The position numbers were made by a program, and so were the translations under genes. Below the pieces are notes generated by a model. The model ran no database searches. It was not told the DNA's origin and saw only the letters and a list, made by a program, of their open reading frames with translations. Below, piece after piece: positions 24,466-32,085 of a stretch of DNA of 64,000 bases. The first letter of the stretch is position 1. The number at the start of each line of letters is the position of its first letter. Origin of the DNA: Paractinoplanes abujensis (lineage in GTDB: Bacteria; Actinomycetota; Actinomycetes; Mycobacteriales; Micromonosporaceae); contig NZ_JACHMF010000001.1 in NCBI RefSeq assembly GCF_014204895.1, forward strand, positions 5,518,001-5,582,000, read 5' to 3'.

Positions 24466-24813
24466 ATGACCACGAACGAAGCTCCCGAGGACCTCGGCGC
24501 TCCGGTCGCCTATCTCGTGCTCAAGGACGGCACACCCGTCTTCGACGAGTCGGGCGCGCGTGCCGGTGAGGTCGAGCATGTGCTGGCCGACGACCACACC
24601 GACGTGTTCCACGGGCTGATCATCGAGACCCGCGAGGGTCATCGGTTCGCCCCCGCCGACAAGGTCAGCGGCCTGTTCGAGCACGGTGTGATTCTCACCG
24701 TGCCGGCCGCCGACCTGCCGGAACCCAGCGAGGACCCGTCGGCCAAGGTGACCGACGAGGGCCTGCAGGACACGCTGAAGCGGGCGTGGAACTGGCTTAT
24801 TCAGCCGCGGTAG
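24466..24813 (+). CDS. PRC-barrel domain protein
   Basis: This 115-residue soluble protein is built around a small beta-barrel with the PRC-barrel pattern: PVFDESGARAGEVEHVLAD, then FHGLIIETREGHRFAPADKV and VILTVPAADL. A short helical tail ends in WNWLIQPR. PRC barrels are found in RimM and photosynthetic reaction centre H subunits and as stand-alone stress-related proteins in actinobacteria; the role of this one is unknown. It begins 29 bases after the response regulator's stop and may be cotranscribed with it. The end overlaps the convergent ketoacyl synthase gene by 17 bases. A second small protein of this type is at 51795-52103. Confidence 0.75.
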   Translation: MTTNEAPEDLGAPVAYLVLKDGTPVFDESGARAGEVEHVLADDHTDVFHGLIIETREGHRFAPADKVSGLFEHGVILTVPAADLPEPSEDPSAKVTDEGLQDTLKRAWNWLIQPR

Positions 24814-25804
24814 GGCGGGCGCCGCCCCAGCGCATCAGGGTGGCGCCGACCGACATGCCGCCGCCGAAGCCGGCCATCAGCACGATGTCGCCGTCCTTGA
24901 GCGCGCCTTTGCGGTTGGCCTCGTCCAGCGTGACCGGCACCGAGGCGCTGCCCACGTTGCCGTAGCGGTCGAGCGTGAGGTGGGTCGTGGCCGCGGTCAG
25001 GCCCGCCTGCTCGACCAGCTCGGCCAGCATGATGCCGTTGGCCTGGTGCGGCACGAAGTGGGTGACCTCGTCGACGGCGACGTCGGCCCGCTTGAGCAGC
25101 GCCTCCAGCGCCGGCGGGACGCCGCTGTTGACGAACTCGCGCACGCCGCGCCCGTTCATCTTGAAGTAGTGGTCGCCGTTGGCCACCGTCTCGGCCGAGG
25201 CGGGCAGGCGGCTGCCGCCCCCGGGCACGTGGATCAGGTTGCTCGCCTCGCCCCGCGACACCAGCTCGGAGTCGAGGAAGCCGTAGCCCTCGGCCACCGC
25301 GCCGACCACTGCGGCGCCGGCGCCGTCACCGAACAGCACGGCCGTGCGGCGGTCGCCGAAGTCGAGGATGCGCGAGTAGATGTCCGACGCGATGACCAGA
25401 ACCTTGGCCGTCGGGTTCATCGCGACGAGGCTGTTGGCGAGCGAGACACCGAAGACGAAGCCGGCGCAGACCACGTTGATGTCGAAGCAGGCGGCCCGGT
25501 TGGCCCCGATTTTGTCCTGCACCAGGGTGGACGTCGGCGGTTGCGGAGAGTCACCGGTGGAGGTCGAGACGATGAGGTAGTCGATGTCGACGGCCTCGAG
25601 CCCGGCGTTCTCCAGGGCCTCCCGCGCAGCCTCGGCGGCAAGGTCGGAAGCGGCCTCGTGCGGCGCGGCGAACCGGCGCGCCTGAATCATCGTCTTGCGG
25701 CTGACCCACTCGGGGTCGGCATCCGGCACGAGACGCACCAGGTCGGCGTTGGTGACCACCTCGGCCGGCAGATAAGAGCCGGTACCCAGGATGCCCACGC
25801 TCAT
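24797..25804 (-). CDS. Ketoacyl-ACP synthase III (FabH-like)
   Basis: This 335-residue thiolase-fold enzyme condenses an acyl-CoA starter with malonyl-ACP or a related acceptor. The FabH triad is complete: Cys113 (NVVCAGF), His253 (VPHQANG) and Asn283 (RYGNVGSAS). The glycine-rich C-terminal loop AGFGGGMSVGA is also present. No fatty-acid synthase cluster (fabD, acpP, fabF) is adjacent, so it is an orphan KAS III. It could supply starter units for a lipid or natural product, or act as an acyltransferase, as some actinobacterial FabH homologues do. I choose the ATG at 25804, four codons inside a possible GTG start, with a GGGGG stretch nearby. The gene is convergent with the PRC-barrel gene. 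Confidence 0.9.
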   Translation of the reverse strand: MSVGILGTGSYLPAEVVTNADLVRLVPDADPEWVSRKTMIQARRFAAPHEAASDLAAEAAREALENAGLEAVDIDYLIVSTSTGDSPQPPTSTLVQDKIGANRAACFDINVVCAGFVFGVSLANSLVAMNPTAKVLVIASDIYSRILDFGDRRTAVLFGDGAGAAVVGAVAEGYGFLDSELVSRGEASNLIHVPGGGSRLPASAETVANGDHYFKMNGRGVREFVNSGVPPALEALLKRADVAVDEVTHFVPHQANGIMLAELVEQAGLTAATTHLTLDRYGNVGSASVPVTLDEANRKGALKDGDIVLMAGFGGGMSVGATLMRWGGARPTAAE

Positions 25805-26072
25805 TGTTGCCCCCACTCGATCGAACTCTCCCGCTGTCCCGCGAAAGAGGCTATCGGGTTTAGGCTATGACAGGCAGGCAAGATCCCGCGCCGTGCGGTC
25901 CACCCATATCGGCCGATCGGCCCACTGGGGACTAACTCGGAAACGGGCAGGTAACAAGAGGCTTCCAAATGCGCCCGGTTCGATCGCTCCGTGGAGATCA
26001 TCATTACTCGGAGTGACGCGAAGTGCGACATTTCACGTCGGGTCACAAGTCGGCAACCGTCTTCAAATAGAG

Positions 26073-26106
26073 AAAAGGCCGACCCCTCGGACGGGGCCGG
26101 CCTTTT
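26073..26106. terminator. Bidirectional-looking intrinsic terminator
   Basis: AAAAGGCCG (26073-26081) pairs with CGGCCTTTT (26098-26106), and CCCC/GGGG pair inside after a single mismatch. A-run and T-run flank the stem, so it can work on both strands; leftward it would end the MHYT transcript. Confidence 0.8.
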
Positions 26107-26130
26107 CTGTCGGATATCAGCGCGACGGCT

Positions 26131-26255
26131 GCCGGCGCAGCGGCAGTAGCTGAGCGTCGGCGCAGCGGCAGTGGCGGAACGTCGGCGCAGCGGCAGTGGC
26201 GGAGCGTCGGCGCAGCGGCGGTGGCGGAGCGTCGGCTGCCGGCGCAACGGCCGAC
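26131..26255. repeat. 25-bp tandem repeat downstream of the MHYT gene
   Basis: About five head-to-tail copies of GTCGGCGCAGCGGCAGTGGC plus GGAGC are present. Exact GTCGG unit starts fall at 26156, 26181, 26206 and 26231, with a degenerate copy at 26131. The array sits between the MHYT stop and its terminator, so it is transcribed in the 3' untranslated region. Confidence 0.85.
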
Positions 26256-26302
26256 AAATCGTCAGCGCGACGGGTGTAGGCGCACCGCGCCGACGCGAAT
26301 CG

Positions 26303-27175
26303 TCAGCGCGACGAGCGGTCTCGATACGTCCACGAGCTCGACCGGAGCCCGCTGCCGCCCATAGTCGCGCTCGGGCCGGTCTGCTGCGGCATGCGCGCGG
26401 CGGCTTCCTCGCGGCGCTGCGCCAGGTAGGCGGAGGCGGCGCGGTCCTCCTCGGTGGGGGCGGACATCAGCGCGTACGCCAGACCGATGATGCCGAACAC
26501 CACGGCCAGCCCGATCGGCACCAGCATGCCGCTCGCGGTGGCTCCGGGCAGCTGACCGTCGGCCGGGCGGGTGTCGACCGACATGGCGGTCATGCCGGTG
26601 AAGTGCATGCCGTTGACCGCGACGCCCATCACCAGCGCGGCGGCGAAGATCACCAGCGGGCGGCGCACGGTGACGGCGAGCCAGAGCGCAACGGCCGCCG
26701 CCACGACGGCGATGCCGATCGACAGGCCGACCCGGGTCATCCCGTACGTCACCTCGCCGTTGAGTTTCATGGCGGCCATGCCCGTGTAGTGCATGCCCGC
26801 GACGCCCAGACCGGCGACGACTCCCCCGGCGACGATGCGGACGTTGCGCGCGCCCTGACCGAGCAGCGCGATCGCCAGCCCGACCCCGACGGCGAAGACG
26901 GCCAGGATCGCGCTGGCCACGGTGAGCCCGACGTCGTACCGGATGGGGGTGCCGACCACGGCGAAGCCCATCATCGCGACGAAGTGCATGCTCCAGATGG
27001 CGGTGCCGCCGATCGAGACGGAACCGAGCACGAGCCACCAGATGCGCTCGCCCCGGCCTGCGGCCGAGCGGAACCGCACCGCACACGTGAGGCCCAGCAT
27101 CGAGCCCAGAACTGACAGAACGTAGCTGACGGTGGGGGTGATCCACCCATGGTCGAAGTGATGGATCTGCGCCAT
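26303..27175 (-). CDS. MHYT-domain integral membrane sensor protein
   Basis: This 290-residue membrane protein has seven predicted helices and three MHYT-type motifs: MHFV at 63-66, MHYT at 128-131 and MHFT at 190-193. Each is followed by GM-A-M-like residues. The His/Met pairs are proposed to bind copper or heme-like cofactors and sense oxygen, CO or NO. There is no cytoplasmic GGDEF, EAL or kinase domain; a 50-residue charged tail (SAPTEEDRAASAYLAQRREE) ends the protein, so any output must go through a partner. The ATG at 27175 has AAGGAG nine bases upstream. An 8-bp inverted repeat lies 52 bases upstream. The nearby orphan receiver at 23999 could be unrelated. Confidence 0.9.
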   Translation of the reverse strand: MAQIHHFDHGWITPTVSYVLSVLGSMLGLTCAVRFRSAAGRGERIWWLVLGSVSIGGTAIWSMHFVAMMGFAVVGTPIRYDVGLTVASAILAVFAVGVGLAIALLGQGARNVRIVAGGVVAGLGVAGMHYTGMAAMKLNGEVTYGMTRVGLSIGIAVVAAAVALWLAVTVRRPLVIFAAALVMGVAVNGMHFTGMTAMSVDTRPADGQLPGATASGMLVPIGLAVVFGIIGLAYALMSAPTEEDRAASAYLAQRREEAAARMPQQTGPSATMGGSGLRSSSWTYRDRSSR

Positions 27176-27226
27176 CGCGGTTTCTCCTTCTCGGCTCCCC
27201 GCCCGGGAAACTGCATCATGCACCGC

Positions 27227-27246
27227 CCGATGCGATCCCGCATCGG
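27227..27246. promoter_or_regulatory. Inverted repeat upstream of the MHYT gene
   Basis: Perfect 8-bp arms CCGATGCG/CGCATCGG flank the spacer ATCC. The site lies in the 184-base gap between the small lipoprotein gene and the MHYT gene, about 52 bases before the MHYT start. Its symmetry and position suit a dimeric regulator binding site. Confidence 0.4.
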
Positions 27247-27359
27247 CCACGAACCGGCTTAAGCTGGCAAAACGCCGCGAACTAACTGATGAATTTCGAA
27301 GTTTTCCGACCGGCCGCGGGTCCGCCGACGATTGAACCTCTCCGCACCGGCACGGGTGA

Positions 27360-27749
27360 TCAACCGACGGTCCGCAGCCCGCTGTCCGAACAGACACTCG
27401 ACATGTCCGAGGCGGCAGCGCTGACCGCGGCCACAGCGTCGGGCTCGCTCTCGGTGCCGGCCGAGGAGACCGCTTTCCCGTACGCGGTGCGCAGGCGTTC
27501 GGCCGCGTCGGCGACCGGAGCGTCGGCGGTCGCACTGGCCCGTACGACGGCGTCGACCACGCCCTCGGTCATCAGCGAGGAGTCCTCGATCGCCTGAGCC
27601 AGGGCCGCGCACGCCTGCGCGCCGGGCGGGTCCTCCTCGGCGACGCTGGTCACGATGCTGGGCTGCGGGGCCGGTGGGGCCGGCTCCTGGGCGTCGTCGC
27701 AGGCCCCGATCAGCAGAACGGCCAGCGCCGGGGCCACGAATCGGTGCAT
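27360..27749 (-). CDS. Small lipoprotein, function unknown
   Basis: This 129-residue predicted lipoprotein has a short hydrophobic signal (FVAPALAVLLIGAC) ending in a lipobox with lipidated Cys17. A Pro/Ala/Glu spacer and a helical Ala-rich domain (about 45-129) follow, with two further cysteines (AQACAAL and SSVCSDS) that may form a disulfide. It would sit on the outer face of the cytoplasmic membrane. Homology is not recognisable by eye. It follows the L,D-transpeptidase gene and its terminator on the same strand and probably has its own promoter. Confidence 0.7.
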   Translation of the reverse strand: MHRFVAPALAVLLIGACDDAQEPAPPAPQPSIVTSVAEEDPPGAQACAALAQAIEDSSLMTEGVVDAVVRASATADAPVADAAERLRTAYGKAVSSAGTESEPDAVAAVSAAASDMSSVCSDSGLRTVG

Positions 27750-27785
27750 TTTGTCAGGTTATGCGTACGTAACGGCGTACGGGCG

Positions 27786-27818
27786 CAAAAAAGCCCGGCC
27801 GCTCAGCGGGCCGGGCTT
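27786..27818 (-). terminator. Intrinsic terminator of the first L,D-transpeptidase gene
   Basis: Read leftward, AAGCCCGGCC (27818-27809) and its complement (27800-27791) form a perfect 10-bp stem followed by a T-run (27791-27786 on the minus strand). It begins 14 bases after the stop at 27832. Confidence 0.85.
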
Positions 27819-27831
27819 CCTGACGGACCGA

Positions 27832-29043
27832 TCAGAGGTAGGAGCCCTTCTTGTACTCCTCCCAGCTCATGTTCCAGTCGGTCCAGCCGTTGCCGTTCTT
27901 CAGCTTCTCCTCGGTGCCGCTGACGGTGATCGGGTCGCCCATCATCGTGCGGTCGAAGAGCCAGGCGCCCATCTTCTCCGAGACGTTGACGCAGCCGTGG
28001 GAGACGTTGACCTTGCCCTGCTTGCCCTCGGACCACGGCGCGGCGTGGATGAACTGGCCGCTCCAGGTGATCCGCTGCGCGAAGTCGATGGGCGTCTTGT
28101 AGCCCTCGCCGGCGGGCAGCTCATCGGTCGTGTCGAAGATCGTGTGCTTCTTCTTCTCGATGACGACCATCGTGCCGCTCGAGGACGGGGTGCTCTTCTT
28201 GCCCAGGCTGACCGGGATGGTCTTGATGACCTTGCCGTCCTGCTTGACCGTCATCTGCTTGGTCTTGTTGGAGACCGTCATGACGAACGAACGGCCGATC
28301 TTGAGGTCGACGGTGAGGTCGGAGCGGCCGTAGTAGCCGTTGCCCAGCGGGACGCCCTTGAGCGCCACCTTGTAGAAGACCTTGGACTGGGACTTCCAGT
28401 AGACCTTGGGCCGGTAGTGCACCTCGGTCGGGCTGGTCCAGTGCCAGGTGCCCTCCTGCGCCGGGGTGGCGGTGACCTTCATGCGGCGCTCGACGTCGTC
28501 GCGGTAGCTCTCGGGGATGGACCGGCCGAACCGGATGATCAGCGGCATGCCCACGCCGACGGTCTGCCCGTCACCCATGAAGCTGGTGACCCGGATCTCC
28601 TTCGACGGCTTGGCCATCGTGGTGAACGAGCTGGTGGCCGTGTTGGTCTTGCCCTCGGCCTGCGGCCCGGTGACCGTCACGGTGTATTTCGTGCCGTAGG
28701 CCAGGGTCTTGGCCGGGGTGAACGTCTTGGCGTCCTTGTCCACCGTGCCCTCGACCTCGGCGCCCTTGGCGTCGGTGACCTTGACCTCGGTGCTCTCCGG
28801 GTCCTCGCTGGTGAACTTGATCGCGCTGATCGCGACCACGTTCTTCGCGTCGGCGGCCGGCTCGGTCACCGCGACGGTGCTCGGCAGGGCCTCGGCTTCG
28901 GGCGAAGCCCCGGCGCTGCTGCCCGGCGACGCGCCGCCGCCCTGCCACGAGGACGACTTCTTGTCGCCGTCGCCGCATGCGGACGTGAGCAGCAGGCTCG
29001 CCGTGGCAACCGCCACCGCGGTCTTGAATCCCCAGGTCTTCAT
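27832..29043 (-). CDS. Lipoprotein L,D-transpeptidase (YkuD domain with Ig-like domains)
   Basis: This 403-residue cell-wall enzyme makes 3-3 peptidoglycan cross-links between diaminopimelate residues, as the mycobacterial LdtMt2 family does. It starts with a lipoprotein signal (lipobox LLTSAC, lipidated Cys23). A Ser/Gly linker and two Ig-like domains (about 60-255) follow, then the YkuD catalytic domain (about 260-375) with an HAAPW segment and catalytic Cys351 in SHGCVN. The C-terminal tail is aromatic (WTDWNMSWEEY), as in the family. The ATG at 29043 has AGGGG just upstream. It lies 123 bases downstream of a closely similar paralog, indicating a tandem duplication, and ends at its own terminator. 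Confidence 0.93.
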   Translation of the reverse strand: MKTWGFKTAVAVATASLLLTSACGDGDKKSSSWQGGGASPGSSAGASPEAEALPSTVAVTEPAADAKNVVAISAIKFTSEDPESTEVKVTDAKGAEVEGTVDKDAKTFTPAKTLAYGTKYTVTVTGPQAEGKTNTATSSFTTMAKPSKEIRVTSFMGDGQTVGVGMPLIIRFGRSIPESYRDDVERRMKVTATPAQEGTWHWTSPTEVHYRPKVYWKSQSKVFYKVALKGVPLGNGYYGRSDLTVDLKIGRSFVMTVSNKTKQMTVKQDGKVIKTIPVSLGKKSTPSSSGTMVVIEKKKHTIFDTTDELPAGEGYKTPIDFAQRITWSGQFIHAAPWSEGKQGKVNVSHGCVNVSEKMGAWLFDRTMMGDPITVSGTEEKLKNGNGWTDWNMSWEEYKKGSYL

Positions 29044-29166
29044 GGTCCCCTCACGGCGTCGATCGTCCCGGCGCCCAATACTGCCTTTATCTTCCCCGGT
29101 CACCAATCCCGAAATCGTGCCGTGCACTTTTCAGACTGTTCACATTGGTCCGTTTTGCAGCAATTT

Positions 29167-30408
29167 TCACTTCAGTGCCGCGGGCACCGGCAAGGCACTG
29201 CCCTTGATGTATTCCGCCCAGCTCAGGTCCCAGGGAGTCCAGCCGTTTCCGTACGCCAGCTTGTCCCCCGTGCCCTTCACGGTGACCGGGTCACCGATCA
29301 GGGTCTTGTCGAACAACCAGCGTGCGTTGGCGGGTGAAACGTTTACACAGCCGTGGGACACGTTGCGCCGGCCCTGCGAGCCCACCGACCAGGGGGCGGA
29401 GTGGATGTACTGCCCGCTCCAGGTGAGCCGCTGCGCGAACTCGATGTCGGTGACGTAACCCTCGTCACCGTCGGTGTCCGTCGTGTCGAAGACGGTCGCC
29501 TCTTTCTTCTCCATGACGACCATCACGCCGCTGGACGAGGGGGTGCTCTTCTTGCCCAGGCTCACCGGCATCGTCTTGACCGTCTTGCCGTCCTGCACCA
29601 CGGTCATCTTCTTCGAGGCGTTGTCGACCTTCATCTCGAAGGACCGGCCGATCTTGGCGGTCGCCGAACGGTCCCGGTCGCCGTAACGCCCGCCACCGGT
29701 CGGGAGGCCGCCCACCGCGACCCGGACGGCGATCGTGGTGCCCGGCTTCCAGAACTCCGGGCCCCGGTAGTAGGCCTGGGTGCCGCTTGACGTCCACGAC
29801 CACACGCCGGGCTGGGCCGGGCTGGTGCTGACGAACAGGCGGCGCTGCACAGCGGCCCGGTCGGCCTTCTTGACGCCCGGGCTGAACTCGACCACGACCG
29901 GCATGGCCACGCCGTACGTCCGGTCGTCGAACAGGTAGAGGCCGGTGCCGGTCTTGCGGCCGGGCTTGCCCATCGTCGTGAAGCTGGTGGTCTGCGTGGT
30001 CGTCTGCCCGTCGCCCGCGGTGGCGACGACCGTGGCCGAATACTTCTGGTTGGGGCTCAGGGTCCGGCCGGGGATCCAGGACGTGCCGTCGTCGCGCAGC
30101 TTGCCCGGCACCGCCGCGCCCTTGGCGTCCTTGAGCGTGACGCCGGTGATCTTCCCGCCGGCCAGCTTGACGCCGATCTCGGTGCTCAGCGGCACGCCGG
30201 TCTTGCCCGTGGCCGGTGTCAGGGCCAGGCTGACCGGCACGGTGGCCGACTCGGTGACCGGCTCGGACTTCGCGGGCGCGGAGGCGGATCCGGATGCCGC
30301 CGGCGTGCCGACCCAGGCGGAGTCCTGCTTGGCGTCCTTACCGCACGCCGCGAGCGCGGCCGGCGTGATCACCGCCATCGCCACAACCGTCACGAGCGTG
30401 CGCCGCAT
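29167..30408 (-). CDS. Lipoprotein L,D-transpeptidase, tandem paralog
   Basis: This 413-residue protein has the same architecture as its neighbour at 27832-29043. It has a lipobox (ALAAC, Cys22), a low-complexity linker, two Ig-like domains and a YkuD domain with an HSAPW segment and catalytic Cys354 in SHGCVN. It ends in an aromatic tail (WTPWDLSWAEY) plus a short Ala/Pro extension. The YkuD domains of the two are very similar (for example MPVSLGKKSTPSSSGVMVV against IPVSLGKKSTPSSSGTMVV), while the N-terminal regions diverge more. The ATG at 30408 is preceded by AAGGGGG at 7 bases. The pair probably provides partly redundant 3-3 cross-linking under different conditions; that is inference from similar duplications. 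Confidence 0.93.
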   Translation of the reverse strand: MRRTLVTVVAMAVITPAALAACGKDAKQDSAWVGTPAASGSASAPAKSEPVTESATVPVSLALTPATGKTGVPLSTEIGVKLAGGKITGVTLKDAKGAAVPGKLRDDGTSWIPGRTLSPNQKYSATVVATAGDGQTTTQTTSFTTMGKPGRKTGTGLYLFDDRTYGVAMPVVVEFSPGVKKADRAAVQRRLFVSTSPAQPGVWSWTSSGTQAYYRGPEFWKPGTTIAVRVAVGGLPTGGGRYGDRDRSATAKIGRSFEMKVDNASKKMTVVQDGKTVKTMPVSLGKKSTPSSSGVMVVMEKKEATVFDTTDTDGDEGYVTDIEFAQRLTWSGQYIHSAPWSVGSQGRRNVSHGCVNVSPANARWLFDKTLIGDPVTVKGTGDKLAYGNGWTPWDLSWAEYIKGSALPVPAALK

Positions 30409-30552
30409 GCTGGACCCCCTTCTGAAGTTCGCGGGGACATCCTGCCTCATGGATGCAAATGATCGAGTCCTCCGTACGGGTGGGGCAGCACACCCGGGGG
30501 CGATTTCAGTGATCGCCAGGAGGCGTGCTAACGTTTTCTCCGTTGCCACCGA

Positions 30553-30628
30553 GCGCCGCTAGCTCAACTGGCAGAGCAGCGGACTCTTAATCCGCGGGTT
30601 GTAGGTTCAAGTCCTACGCGGCGTACCA
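30553..30628 (+). tRNA. tRNA-Lys (anticodon CTT)
   Basis: The 76-base cloverleaf has acceptor stem GCGCCGC/GCGGCGT, D stem GCTC/GAGC and anticodon stem GCGGA/TCCGC. The loop is CTCTTAA with anticodon CTT, and the T arm is GTAGG-TTCAAGT-CCTAC with an encoded CCA end. It reads the lysine codon AAG, dominant in GC-rich genomes. A terminator follows immediately. No integrase or repeated tRNA 3' end is found in the window. Confidence 0.97.
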
Positions 30629-30633
30629 GCAAC

Positions 30634-30674
30634 ACGAGGGCGTACAGCTTACCGGCTGTGCGCCCTCGTTCTTT
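30634..30674 (+). terminator. Terminator of the tRNA-Lys gene
   Basis: ACGAGGGCG (30634-30642) pairs with CGCCCTCGT (30661-30669), an inner ACAGC/GCTGT helix extends the stem, and TTCTTT follows. It starts 6 bases after the tRNA CCA end. Confidence 0.85.
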
Positions 30675-30795
30675 GTGTGCGGCAAGGGCCGGGTCCCCTT
30701 CGAGTGCGCACGGATGCCATGCCCGGGCTTACGCGTTAGTGTCGCGATGCTGCCTGTGGCGCGAGCCGAGGTCCTGTGCACGTCGGGAGGCCCCT

Positions 30796-31770
30796 ATGCC
30801 GAAGCCCGAATTTGTCCGGCGGTCGTCGTTCTCCTCCGACGACGAGTCCGAGGTGACCGAGTTCATCCGCAAGATGTACGCAGACAACCAATCCCGTTTC
30901 GCCCCTATCCGTACCGGTGCCCGTTTCTCGGCCCTGACCCACGACACCCCCCTGATCGGCGCCGACCGGGTGCGGACGTCGATCGATTACTCCGGCACCA
31001 GCGCCGACGGCTTCCACGACTTCGTGTTCTTCGTCGTGCACGCCGGCAGCGTGCAGATCGGCAGTCGCCTCGGCGGCACGATCGCGGGCGGCGGCGACGT
31101 CGCCTTCTACCCGCTCGGGGTTCCGATCGACTTCGCGATGCATCACTTCGACGTGACCACCCTGCGGCTTCCGGCCGACCGGATCAAACAATCCGCCGAG
31201 GAGATGGCCGGCATACCGGCCGCGCAGACGCACTTCCGCGGCATCACGCCTGTCTCGCCATCCATGGCCCGCTACTGGCGCTCCTTGATCGCCTTGGTCA
31301 GCGGGGCCCTGACCGATACGGAATCCCCGCTGAACTCGCCGTTGCTGGCCGAGAACCTCGCTCGCACGGTGGCGACCGGCGCCCTGCACGTCTTCCCGAA
31401 CACGACCATGACACTGCAGGATGTGCGGGGGCCGGGTGCCGTCACGCCGGCCGCGGTCCGTCGCGCTGTCACCTACATCGACGCCAACGCCCACCTGCCG
31501 CTCCGCGTGGGCGAGATCGCGGCGGCCGCCGGCACCAGCGCCCGGGCCCTGCAATACGGTTTCCGCCGCCACCTCGGCACGACACCGCTGCACTACCTGA
31601 GCCGGGTGCGGCTGGAACTCGCACGACGAGAACTGCAGGAAGCGGACCCTGCTCGCGGGGACACCGTCGGAGCCGTCGCGACCCGCTGGGGCTTCGCCAA
31701 CGCCGGCCGCTTCGCCGCCGCCTACCGCGCCGCCTACGGAGTGCTGCCCAGCGACACCTTGAACAGCTGA
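30796..31770 (+). CDS. AraC-family transcriptional regulator
   Basis: This 324-residue regulator has a cupin-like N-terminal sensing domain (about 20-200) of the AraC-binding-domain-2 type. The C-terminal double HTH (about 225-320) contains RVGEIAAAAGTSARALQYGFRRHLGTTPLHYLSRVRLE and then TVGAVATRWGFANAGRFAAAYRAAYG, the usual AraC/XylS pattern. The start is the ATG at 30796 with GGGAGG five bases upstream; the frame is open further back, but that region includes the tRNA terminator. The gene is monocistronic and convergent with a small leftward gene. Its target and ligand are not evident. Confidence 0.9.
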   Translation: MPKPEFVRRSSFSSDDESEVTEFIRKMYADNQSRFAPIRTGARFSALTHDTPLIGADRVRTSIDYSGTSADGFHDFVFFVVHAGSVQIGSRLGGTIAGGGDVAFYPLGVPIDFAMHHFDVTTLRLPADRIKQSAEEMAGIPAAQTHFRGITPVSPSMARYWRSLIALVSGALTDTESPLNSPLLAENLARTVATGALHVFPNTTMTLQDVRGPGAVTPAAVRRAVTYIDANAHLPLRVGEIAAAAGTSARALQYGFRRHLGTTPLHYLSRVRLELARRELQEADPARGDTVGAVATRWGFANAGRFAAAYRAAYGVLPSDTLNS

Positions 31771-31774
31771 GGCG

Positions 31775-32008
31775 TCACCGGTCCGGCTGTAGCCGTCCGA
31801 AACTCGCCATGGCCTGGTCGGCGGACCGGCGAGCTGCCGCCGCACGGTCGACGAGCAACCGCGAAGTGCGCACTCTCTCCTTGGCACGGTCACGTGCGCG
31901 CTCGGCGAAAGCCACATACATCGCCGTCCGCTCGGCGCGGGTCACGGTGGGATCGGGAAGCAGGCTCACAAGTCCATGCAGCTCGGCCGGGACCGGACCG
32001 GTCAACAC
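31775..32008 (-). CDS. Small alpha-helical protein, hypothetical
   Basis: This is a possible 77-residue gene starting at a GTG. The translation is protein-like: a short N-terminal segment (GLVSLLPDPTVTRAERT) then a long amphipathic, charged helix rich in Arg/Ala (FAERARDRAKERVRTSRLL). Third codon positions are GC-rich, as in neighbouring genes. It ends 4 bases from the convergent AraC gene. No clear ribosome binding site precedes the start, and I recognise no family, so it remains uncertain. Confidence 0.4.
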   Translation of the reverse strand: MLTGPVPAELHGLVSLLPDPTVTRAERTAMYVAFAERARDRAKERVRTSRLLVDRAAAARRSADQAMASFGRLQPDR

Positions 32009-32085
32009 GAAGCCGATCGGAGTTTCGTTCGGTGGCCCATCGTTTCGTTCTGCGGCCCAGGCCCCTGTCCTGCCACACTGGGCCC

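Larger units (their letters stand above)
25805..26302. other. 498-base gap holding a terminator and a tandem repeat
   Basis: The gap lies between two leftward genes, the KAS III and the MHYT protein. The part at 25840-26060 probably carries the KAS III promoter. A terminator (26073-26106) and a 25-bp repeat array (26131-26255) fill the rest. I see no coding frame with a protein-like translation. Confidence 0.5.

Noticed and set aside
8481..25804. A natural-product cluster made of P450, DrrAB, condensation domain and KAS III
   Set aside because: The genes are scattered over 17 kb among unrelated housekeeping genes, with no carrier protein, adenylation or PKS module. Each is better read on its own.
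30553..30628. tRNA-Lys as attachment site of a genomic island
   Set aside because: No integrase is nearby and no direct repeat of the tRNA 3' end was found in the window. Flanking genes have ordinary composition.
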